A stretch of 64,000 nucleotides of DNA, taken from contig NZ_OLMF01000004.1 in the NCBI RefSeq assembly GCF_900290195.1, forward strand, positions 1,582,942 through 1,646,941. Direction: 5' to 3'. Source of the stretch: Anaerococcus marasmi (lineage in GTDB: Bacteria > Bacillota > Clostridia > Tissierellales > Peptoniphilaceae). The notes beneath the pieces were generated by a model. It ran no database searches. It saw only the letters and a program-made list of their open reading frames with translations, and was not told the DNA's origin. The translations under genes were made by a program, and so were the position numbers. This document shows positions 27,971-34,974 of the stretch, in pieces. How positions within the stretch are numbered: the stretch's first letter is position 1; every line of letters begins with the position of its first letter.

Positions 27971-30088
27971 ATGACAGAGCAATTAAAACTAGAAGTAAGA
28001 AATAAAAAACTAATCGAAAATGAAGGATTTAAGTTTAAGGACTTAAATGGAAATGGGATATTAGATCCATACGAAGACTGGCGTCTTCCATCAAGCGTTC
28101 GTGCCAAGGATCTTGCGTATAGGATGACTATAGAAGAGCTTTGTGGAAATATGATGATTAAGTCCCAAAGAATGGGTCTTGCTCAAGAAGATAAGGAAAA
28201 GACAAGTCACGATGGTCTTCTTGATGAGGAAGTTTACGAGGATAAAAATATCTTTATAGGTCAGATTAACCACGGTTCAACAGGACACATAATTGACAAA
28301 AACCTACGCCACTTTATCTTAAGGGATAACTTCTCAGAAGAAGAAATAGCAAAGTGGACCAATGCTATGAACGAAGTAGCTGAAAGCTCAAGATTAGGTA
28401 TTCCTGTTATTATCGCCTCCAACTCAAGGAATGAAAATGCTGAAAGAACCTTTGGTATGAACGATGCTGTAGGAGTATTCACTACCTATCCATCCACCCT
28501 AGGACTTGCTGCAGCTTATCTTGGAGATAAGGCTAGAAACTACCATCCTGACGGAAATTATGAATACTCAATCTTTAAGGAGTTTGGAGAAATAGCAAGA
28601 GACGAATGGAAATATTCTGGTCTTAGAAAAGGCTATATGTATATGCTTGATACGGCTACAGATCCTAGATGGCAAAGATTTTATGGAACCTTGGGTGAAG
28701 ATACAGATCTTATTACAAAGGCAGGAGAAGACTTAATTGAAGCCTTCCAATCAGATGAGCTAAACAGCGAATCAGTTGCCCTTACCATGAAACACTTCCC
28801 AGGAGGAGGAGCTAGAGAAAATGGCTTTGACCCACACTATAAGGAAGGGAAATTCAACGTATATAGAACTCCTGGTTCTCTAGAGAAGTATCACCTCCCA
28901 CCATTTAAGAGAGCTGCTGAGAAAAAAGTATCATCAATCATGCCTTACTACTCAATCCCTGCCCACGATAAGTCAGCGGTTCAGAACTATAAGGGGAGCA
29001 AGATTCCTTTTGAACCAGTTGGATTTGCCTTTAACCAATACTTTATCCAAGATATCCTAAGAGAGGATATGGGATTTAAGGGCTATATCAACTCAGACTC
29101 AGGAATTTTAGATAACATGGCATGGGGTATGATGCACCTAGAAAAACAAGACCGTGCAGCTTGTGCTATAAATAATGGGGTTGACCTAATATCTGATACC
29201 AATGAAGTAGAATGGATAATAAAAGCCTATGAAGAAGGTAAAATTAGTCGTGAAAGATTAATCGAAGCAAATATTAGACTTCTTACAGAAATGTTTGACC
29301 TAGGTCTATTTGATGAAAAAACTTATGCTGACCCACAAAAGGCAAAAGACTTTGTAGCAGATGAAGATAATAAGAAGAAGGCTTACTCTGCTCACCAAAG
29401 ATCAGTAGTCCTACTCAAAAACAAAGACAATACCCTACCTATGAAGGATAAGGCTAAAGTCTATGTAGATTTCCTCCACAAGGAAGCTGATAAGGCAGAA
29501 ATATTTAGGAAAGAAGCTATCGAAGATCTAAAAGAAAGAGAAGATATAGAACTTGTAGAAGATGCGAAAGAAGCAGAATATATTTTTGTACAAATCACAC
29601 CAAAATCAGGTAACTATTTTTCAGCAACTCCAGGCCTTCTAGAGCTTGATCTTTGTGAAAACAAAACAAATAAGGCGATAGATGGTACACAATACTCAGA
29701 AACAACTGTAGAAAATATTGATAAACTAGAAGAATTTAGAAAAATTGCCGATGAGAATGGGGCTAAAGTTATAATTTCTGTAAACTCTACCATGCCTTGG
29801 CTAATAGAAAAAGCAGAGAAAAACTCAGATGCCCTCTTGGCTCATTTTGAAACCTTCACATCCGCCCAAATGGATGTCCTTAGTGGAAAATTCGCTCCAA
29901 CAGGCAAACTACCATTCACCTTCCCTAAAGGAGAAGAAGTTATAGCTGTAGATGAGGATGGAATCTGCATTAGTCCTAACGACGTACCAGGCTACGATAA
30001 GGATAAATATATGCCAAAAGGAATGACCTACGCCTACCTAGATGAATGTGGCAATGAATATAAACTTGGATTTGGATTAAGTTACTAA
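27971..30088 (+). CDS. GH3 family beta-glycosidase
   Basis: A 705-residue GH3 enzyme. An EF-hand-like DLNGNGILDPYEDWR lies near residue 25. The first domain follows with KHFPGGGARENGFDPH and the nucleophile Asp376 in YINSDSGIL, then the second alpha/beta sandwich domain. In most GH3 enzymes the nucleophile motif is SDW; here it is SDS. No signal peptide is seen, so it hydrolyses beta-glycosides in the cytosol. It follows the two GPH symporters 116 bases later, behind a terminator and an AAAGGAGG site, and is ended by its own terminator. Substrate might be a beta-glucoside, xyloside or glucuronide; not resolvable here. Confidence 0.88.
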   Translation: MTEQLKLEVRNKKLIENEGFKFKDLNGNGILDPYEDWRLPSSVRAKDLAYRMTIEELCGNMMIKSQRMGLAQEDKEKTSHDGLLDEEVYEDKNIFIGQINHGSTGHIIDKNLRHFILRDNFSEEEIAKWTNAMNEVAESSRLGIPVIIASNSRNENAERTFGMNDAVGVFTTYPSTLGLAAAYLGDKARNYHPDGNYEYSIFKEFGEIARDEWKYSGLRKGYMYMLDTATDPRWQRFYGTLGEDTDLITKAGEDLIEAFQSDELNSESVALTMKHFPGGGARENGFDPHYKEGKFNVYRTPGSLEKYHLPPFKRAAEKKVSSIMPYYSIPAHDKSAVQNYKGSKIPFEPVGFAFNQYFIQDILREDMGFKGYINSDSGILDNMAWGMMHLEKQDRAACAINNGVDLISDTNEVEWIIKAYEEGKISRERLIEANIRLLTEMFDLGLFDEKTYADPQKAKDFVADEDNKKKAYSAHQRSVVLLKNKDNTLPMKDKAKVYVDFLHKEADKAEIFRKEAIEDLKEREDIELVEDAKEAEYIFVQITPKSGNYFSATPGLLELDLCENKTNKAIDGTQYSETTVENIDKLEEFRKIADENGAKVIISVNSTMPWLIEKAEKNSDALLAHFETFTSAQMDVLSGKFAPTGKLPFTFPKGEEVIAVDEDGICISPNDVPGYDKDKYMPKGMTYAYLDECGNEYKLGFGLSY

Positions 30089-30107
30089 CGATAATTTACT
30101 TGATATG

Positions 30108-30149
30108 AGCACTCTCTGTATGGAATAAAGAGGGTGCTTATTTTTTTTA
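30108..30149 (+). terminator. Terminator after the GH3 gene
   Basis: AGCACTCTCT (30108-30117) pairs with AGAGGGTGCT (30129-30138), followed by TATTTTTTTT. Confidence 0.88.
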
Positions 30150-30232
30150 TAATTAATATATGGTGCTTATGAAAACTACAAAATATTAATTAATCCGGTT
30201 ATCTATAACAAGACAATATGACATAGAAAAAT

Positions 30233-30261
30233 TTGACAATGAAAATAATTAATGATATATT
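30233..30261 (+). promoter_or_regulatory. Promoter of kdgA-kdgK copy 2
   Basis: TTGACA (30233-30238), 17-base spacer, TATATT (30256-30261), followed by TAATAACAAG, almost the same words as at the LacI promoter. The leader to kdgA is about 225 bases. Confidence 0.85.
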
Positions 30262-30275
30262 AATAACAAGAAGAG

Positions 30276-30289
30276 AGAAAGCGCTTTCT
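30276..30289 (+). promoter_or_regulatory. LacI-type operator at the kdgA copy 2 promoter
   Basis: AGAAAGCGCTTTCT is a perfect 14-base palindrome with central CG, about 15 bases downstream of the -10 box. Related sites are at 32443, 32513 and 35710, all in or near the LacI-regulated galacturonate genes. Confidence 0.8.
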
Positions 30290-30298
30290 TTTTGAGGT

Positions 30299-30384
30299 GT
30301 TAACATATTCTATACAACTATATGTTAACTAAGTTGTGACTATTATTTTTTTAAGAAAATTGAAAGCGATTCCAATATTGGAAT
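30299..30384 (+). promoter_or_regulatory. Inverted repeats in the kdgA copy 2 leader
   Basis: GTTAACATAT (30299-30308) pairs perfectly with ATATGTTAAC (30320-30329). CAACT near 30316 could instead pair with AGTTG near 30332, giving a competing fold. At 30361-30374 TGAAAGCGATTCCA looks like another LacI/CcpA-type site, overlapping the perfect 16-base palindrome ATTCCAATATTGGAAT at 30369-30384. The remaining leader to 30473 shows nothing else I can name. Confidence 0.5.
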
Positions 30385-30473
30385 TTAGTGATTTATTTAG
30401 TTTCAAATAAGATATTAATAGATTCATTGATGGATTTATCTATAGATAATTACTATCTTCCAATAACAAATAG

Positions 30474-32143
30474 ATAAAAGAAAGAAGGAAAAATGAGCAA
30501 AGTAGAAACAATCAGCCAAGTCTTAGACTTAGGAATCGTACCAGTAGTAAGAGCAAACTCAGCAGACGAAGCAATCGAATACTGTAAAGGCCTAATCGAT
30601 GGAGGAATCAACACCCTAGAAATAACCTTCACAATCCCAAACGCAATCGAAGTCTTCCAAAGAATCCAAAAAGAACTCCCAGCTGACACCCTACTCGGAG
30701 CAGGAACAGTCTTAGACCCAACAACAGCAAGACTTGCCATAATGAACGGAGCCAAATTCATAGTAAGCCCATCATTTGACAAAGAAGTAGCCAAAATGTG
30801 TAACATCTACAACATCCCATACATGCCAGGCTGCGTAACACCAGCAGAAATGCTAGAAGCCTACAAATACGGAGTAGACATCATAAAACTATTCCCAGGC
30901 TCCCTAACAGGCCCATCCTACGTAAAAGCAATCCATGGCCCATACCCACACTTCCAAATCATGCCAACAGGTGGCGTAAGCCTAGACAACCTAGAAGACT
31001 GGTTTAAAGCAGGTGTAGTAGCAGTAGGAGCAGGATCAAACCTAGTAAAAGGCAGCAAAGAAGAAATAACCCAAAAAGCAAAAGAATACCTAGAAAAAAT
31101 AGCGGAGGTAAGAAAATAATGACAAAAAAAGTAGTAACCCTAGGCGAAATAATGCTAAGACTATCCACACCAGGATACGAAAGATTCGTTCAAGCTGAAA
31201 GCTTTGATGCAATCTACGGAGGAGGAGAAGCAAACGTAGCAGTATCCCTAGCCAACTACGGCTTCGACGCCCACTACGTAACCAAACTACCAAAACACGA
31301 AATCGGCCAAGCCGCAGTAAACGCACTAAGAAGATACGGAGTAAACACAGACTACATCGTAAGAGGCGGAGACAGAGTAGGAATCTACTACTCAGAAACA
31401 GGCGCATCAGCCAGACCATCCAAAGTAATTTACGACAGAAGTAACTCAGCCATAGCAGAAGCTAAAGCAGACGAATTTGACTTCGACGAAATCTTCAAAG
31501 ACGCAGCATGGTTCCACACATCAGGCATAACACCTGCCATCTCCAAAGAAGGTGCAGAAATCACCAAAAAAGCCATGCAAGCAGCCAAAAAAGCAGGAGC
31601 TAAAATATCAATCGACCTAAACTACAGAGCAAAACTCTGGAGCCCAGAAGAAGCTCAAAAAGTAATGAAAGATCTAATGCAATACGTAGACGTCTGCATA
31701 GGAAACGAAGAAGACGCATCTCTATGCCTAGGCTTTACCCCAAAAGGCCTAGACGTAACAAGCGGCAAACTAGACGTAGAAGGCTACCATGAAATCTTCA
31801 AACAAATGAAAGAAGAATTCGGCTTTGAAATGATCGCCTCATCCCTAAGAGAATCATACTCAGCAAGTGACAATGGCTGGTCAGCCCTAATCTATGACGG
31901 CAAAGACTTCCACCAAGCTCCACAATACGACGTAAGAATCGTAGACAGAGTAGGAGGAGGAGACAGCTTCGCAGCAGGCCTAATCACAGGACTCCTAGAC
32001 GGCAAAAGCCCTGCAGACGCCCTAGACTTTGGCGTTGCAGCAAGTGCCCTAAAACACACAATCAAGGGAGACTTCAACCACATGTCAAGAGAAGAAGTAG
32101 AAAACCTAGTAGGCGGAGACGCATCTGGTAGGGTTCAAAGATA
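30474..32143 (+). repeat. Long direct repeat kdgA-kdgK, copy 2
   Basis: Partner of 19151-20820, same length, ~98% identical by hand count. Substitutions are nearly all at third codon positions and cluster in the last two thirds of kdgK; the first ~380 bases of kdgK are identical, a pattern that suggests patchy gene conversion. Confidence 0.97.
30493..31119 (+). CDS. kdgA: KDPG aldolase, copy 2
   Basis: A 208-residue aldolase identical to copy 1 except Ile44 for Val, next to catalytic Glu43. Lys132 and all motifs are kept. Unlike copy 1, which is the fourth gene of the uxu operon, this copy is the first gene behind its own regulated promoter. It thus provides the lower pathway for the galacturonate branch or for imported ketodeoxygluconate. 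The same ribosome binding site region is included in the repeat. Confidence 0.96.
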   Translation: MSKVETISQVLDLGIVPVVRANSADEAIEYCKGLIDGGINTLEITFTIPNAIEVFQRIQKELPADTLLGAGTVLDPTTARLAIMNGAKFIVSPSFDKEVAKMCNIYNIPYMPGCVTPAEMLEAYKYGVDIIKLFPGSLTGPSYVKAIHGPYPHFQIMPTGGVSLDNLEDWFKAGVVAVGAGSNLVKGSKEEITQKAKEYLEKIAEVRK

Positions 32144-32144
32144 G
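31119..32144 (+). CDS. kdgK: 2-keto-3-deoxygluconate kinase, copy 2
   Basis: A 341-residue PfkB kinase. It differs from copy 1 at two residues only: Trp131 (TGG, versus Arg CGG) before FHTSGITPA, and Gly332 for Asp. The catalytic GGGDSFAAG motif is intact. As Trp is what I expect at 131 in related Firmicute KdgK proteins, this copy looks like the unaltered one. It ends 328 bases before the LacI gene, and no ordinary terminator follows, only the long hairpin at 32176-32270. Confidence 0.95.
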   Translation: MTKKVVTLGEIMLRLSTPGYERFVQAESFDAIYGGGEANVAVSLANYGFDAHYVTKLPKHEIGQAAVNALRRYGVNTDYIVRGGDRVGIYYSETGASARPSKVIYDRSNSAIAEAKADEFDFDEIFKDAAWFHTSGITPAISKEGAEITKKAMQAAKKAGAKISIDLNYRAKLWSPEEAQKVMKDLMQYVDVCIGNEEDASLCLGFTPKGLDVTSGKLDVEGYHEIFKQMKEEFGFEMIASSLRESYSASDNGWSALIYDGKDFHQAPQYDVRIVDRVGGGDSFAAGLITGLLDGKSPADALDFGVAASALKHTIKGDFNHMSREEVENLVGGDASGRVQR

Positions 32145-32175
32145 GATTTGAAATAGATTTTAATTAATATATTAA

Positions 32176-32270
32176 TGAAATCACGGCTTACTTCAAAGAT
32201 GATCAAAACTTATTGATTTGCAACCTCTTAGAATCTGAATTTAGAATTATAAAGTAAGCTCGTGATTTCA
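32176..32270 (+). other. Long structured hairpin downstream of kdgK copy 2
   Basis: TGAAATCACG-GCTTACTT (32176-32193) pairs with AAGTAAGC-TCGTGATTTCA (32252-32270), about 18 base pairs with a single offset, enclosing 58 bases that can form further small stems (ATCAA/TTGAT near 32203; GAATCT/AGAATT-type near 32230). No T-run follows, so it is not a normal terminator. It may be an RNA-stability element, a processing site or a small RNA. Confidence 0.55.
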
Positions 32271-32399
32271 AATTTGATATGGATTGATCACTTGGTTTTT
32301 ACTTATATAACTAATCTTGTGCGTTATAGATAAAATATAGAGTAATTGTATTAAGACGCAATATTTATGAATGGCTTATTAAATAATTCAGGAAAATGT

Positions 32400-32428
32400 T
32401 TGACATTTAATAAACATCATGATATATT
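32400..32428 (+). promoter_or_regulatory. Promoter of the LacI-uxaBAC-TRAP operon
   Basis: TTGACA (32400-32405), 17 bases, TATATT (32423-32428), then TATAACAAG as at the kdgA copy 2 promoter. Confidence 0.85.
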
Positions 32429-32442
32429 TATAACAAGCATAA

Positions 32443-32456
32443 AGGAAGCGCTTTCT
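32443..32456 (+). promoter_or_regulatory. LacI-type operator at the galacturonate operon promoter
   Basis: AGGAAGCGCTTTCT, one base off the perfect palindrome at 30276, in the same position relative to the -10 box. Suggests autoregulation by the LacI protein encoded just downstream. Confidence 0.8.
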
Positions 32457-32472
32457 AAGATTAATTTTAGAA

Positions 32473-33525
32473 ATGTTCAAATATAAGTATAGTAATATAT
32501 TTTTAGGACTATGGGAAGCGCTTCTAAACTTGAAAGATGGTGATTTTATTAATATTTACGATATAGCAAAAAAGGCCAATGTTTCGATCTCGACAGTTTC
32601 TAGAGTTATGAATAATACAGGAAGCGTAAGTGAGAAAACAAGGAAAAAAGTTGAAAGCGTGATTGAAAGTTTAGACTATTCTCCAAATAATATCGCAAGA
32701 AGCCTTGCGAGCAAGAAGTCAATGCTTATAGGCCTTATGGTTCCAGACATAAGAAATTACTTCCACGTCCAAGCAGCATACGAAGTAGATAGAATCCTTA
32801 AAACTTACGGCTACACATCTCTTTTATCAAATACAACAAGAGATCTTGATGAGAAAATTCGAATCTTAAAGCTTCAAAAACAACAACAAGTTGAAGGTAT
32901 TATTACTATAGGATCTGATTATGGCGATAAGGAGTTTTTGCAAGTAGCCTATGAATTAAACAAGACTATTCCTATTGTTCAACTAAATAATTACGATAAA
33001 GATTTGGTAAGTGTCTACTGTGATGAGAAAGATGGTATGAGACAAGTACTCCATTATTTGAAAGAAAATTCTTACAAGGCACCGATTTTTATTTCAACAA
33101 CTCAAAATATTACAAACAGAGCCTATAACGAGAAGAGAAAAGGCTATGAAAATGCACTTAAAGACAACTTTCCAGACCAAGAATTTTTGGAGATAAATAT
33201 AGAAGAAACTTCCTTAGAAGATTTACTAGGGATTATTAAAGAAAAAAATATTGACTCTATCCAATGCGAAAACGATTCTATTGCAATTAAGGTTTATAAA
33301 TACCTTTCGGTTAATAATATCAAAATACCTGAAGATGTAGCGATAATTGGATTTGACAATATTAGTGCTACCAACTATACACAAAAGAAGTTATCATCGA
33401 TTGACCATAGGATTTATGATCACTCTAAGGTAGCAGTGCAAGCTCTGATAAAGTTAATAAATGAAGAAAAAGTAGAAAAAAACAATGTGATTAAGCCTAA
33501 GCTTGTAATAAAGGAGACGTGTTAG
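32473..33525 (+). CDS. LacI-family transcriptional regulator of hexuronate genes
   Basis: A LacI/GalR repressor: helix-turn-helix NIYDIAKKANVSISTVSRVMN, hinge YSPNNIARSLASKK, then a periplasmic-binding-protein-like effector domain starting SMLIGLMVPDIRNYF. Family members begin right at the HTH, yet the ATG at 32473 adds 25 residues and has a poor ribosome binding site. In-frame alternatives are TTG 32530 and a rare ATT 32548, the latter with GGTGA before it. An operator-like palindrome lies in this disputed stretch. The gene directly precedes uxaB (no gap), so it probably represses its own operon and kdgA copy 2, with a hexuronate or ketodeoxygluconate intermediate as inducer. Confidence 0.88.
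   Translation: MFKYKYSNIFLGLWEALLNLKDGDFINIYDIAKKANVSISTVSRVMNNTGSVSEKTRKKVESVIESLDYSPNNIARSLASKKSMLIGLMVPDIRNYFHVQAAYEVDRILKTYGYTSLLSNTTRDLDEKIRILKLQKQQQVEGIITIGSDYGDKEFLQVAYELNKTIPIVQLNNYDKDLVSVYCDEKDGMRQVLHYLKENSYKAPIFISTTQNITNRAYNEKRKGYENALKDNFPDQEFLEINIEETSLEDLLGIIKEKNIDSIQCENDSIAIKVYKYLSVNNIKIPEDVAIIGFDNISATNYTQKKLSSIDHRIYDHSKVAVQALIKLINEEKVEKNNVIKPKLVIKETC
32513..32526 (+). promoter_or_regulatory. Second LacI-type operator, in the 5' part of the LacI gene
   Basis: GGGAAGCGCTTCTA contains the perfect palindrome GAAGCGCTTC. It lies 70 bases from the operator at 32443, about seven helical turns, which would suit looping between two sites. Confidence 0.7.
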
Positions 33526-34974
33526 ATGAAACAAATAAATGAGATAATAGAAAAGAAGAATCTTAAGGAAACTGTCCTCCAATTTGGAGAGGGAAATTTC
33601 CTTAGAGCTTTCGTAGACTGGATGATAGACTTATCAAATGAGAAATACTCTTATCCAGGTTCAGTTGTAATAGTTCAGCCTATTCCAAATGGACTAGCTG
33701 ACCTTGTAAATGAGCAAGATGGAATATATACACTTTCTATGAGAGGTAATAGTCCAGAAGGGAAGAAGATTGAAAATAGAGTGATAAAATCTGTATCAAG
33801 AGCTATCAACCCTTATGAGACTTTCAAAGAATATAAGGATTTTGTTGAAAGTGAAGACTTGAAATATGTAATATCAAACACTACAGAAGCAGGTATTACT
33901 TATCGTGAGGAAGATTTGAAAGAAGATGAGGTTCAGGATTCTTTCCCAGCAAAAGTTGCCCAACTATTATATTTTAGATATAAGAAATTTGATGGAGATA
34001 GGAAAAAGGGTCTGGTATTCTTCCCAGTAGAACTTATTGATAACAACGGATATTTCCTAGAAAAATATGTAAATAAACATATAGAAAACTGGGGACTTGA
34101 AGAAGAGTTTGCCGACTGGGTCAAAGAAAGCTGCCATTTTACCTCAACCCTTGTAGATAGAATTGTAACAGGAAGGCCTTCAGCAGATGAAGCTGAGGAG
34201 TTTTCTAAGGAAAATAATTACGAAGATAAGCTCTTAGTATTTTCAGAGCTATTCAACCTATGGGTTATAGAAGGAGATAAAGAAAAAGCAAAAGACTTTG
34301 CCTTCGAAGATCTTCCTTGCAATGTGATTTGGACTGACAATGTCGCCCCTTATAAGAAGAGAAAAGTAAGAATCCTAAATGGAGGTCACACATCCACAGT
34401 TCCTGCTGCTGTAATCCATGGATATGATATAGTTAGAGATTTTATGGAAGATGAAATCTTTGATACTTACCTAAATGATTTGATAGATGAAGAAGTTATC
34501 CCAACAATAGATCTTGAGAAGGAAGACTTAATCAAATTCAAAGAAGAAGTAGCCTTGAGATTTAACAACCCATATGTGGACCACAAGCTCTTATCCATAA
34601 CCCTAAACTCAATTTCTAAATTTAATGCTAGATGCTTGCCAAGTATTGTTGATTACTACAATAATACAGGAAAAGCTCCAAAACACTTCGCCTTTTCTCT
34701 AGCTGCTCTATTAAGATTTTACGAGATAGAGAAAAATGAAGAAGGATATTTCGGTAAAGATGAAAATGGAAAATCATATCCAGTACAAGACGACGAAAAA
34801 TTACTTGAATTCTTCACTGAAAAGACAAAATCAGAAAATTATATAGACGAAGTTCTTGAAAGTGATATCTGGGAATATGATTTGGAAAAATTGGGAGACT
34901 TTAAAGAATTAGTAAAGAAATATTTCACTGCTATCAAAGATAGATCCATAAGAGAAGTCATGGAGGAAATATGA
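33526..34974 (+). CDS. uxaB: Tagaturonate reductase (altronate oxidoreductase)
   Basis: A 482-residue mannitol dehydrogenase-superfamily enzyme with the N-terminal nucleotide-binding start VLQFGEGNFLRAFVDWMID (residues ~16-34) and RILNGGHTSTVPAA, the conserved catalytic-domain motif with Asn and His. UxaB reduces D-tagaturonate to D-altronate with NADH. The start lies directly after the LacI stop with GGAGACG before it, and the end overlaps uxaA by four bases (ATGA). It is distinct from the 526-residue UxuB at 14937, as expected for the galacturonate and glucuronate branches. Confidence 0.92.
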   Translation: MKQINEIIEKKNLKETVLQFGEGNFLRAFVDWMIDLSNEKYSYPGSVVIVQPIPNGLADLVNEQDGIYTLSMRGNSPEGKKIENRVIKSVSRAINPYETFKEYKDFVESEDLKYVISNTTEAGITYREEDLKEDEVQDSFPAKVAQLLYFRYKKFDGDRKKGLVFFPVELIDNNGYFLEKYVNKHIENWGLEEEFADWVKESCHFTSTLVDRIVTGRPSADEAEEFSKENNYEDKLLVFSELFNLWVIEGDKEKAKDFAFEDLPCNVIWTDNVAPYKKRKVRILNGGHTSTVPAAVIHGYDIVRDFMEDEIFDTYLNDLIDEEVIPTIDLEKEDLIKFKEEVALRFNNPYVDHKLLSITLNSISKFNARCLPSIVDYYNNTGKAPKHFAFSLAALLRFYEIEKNEEGYFGKDENGKSYPVQDDEKLLEFFTEKTKSENYIDEVLESDIWEYDLEKLGDFKELVKKYFTAIKDRSIREVMEEI

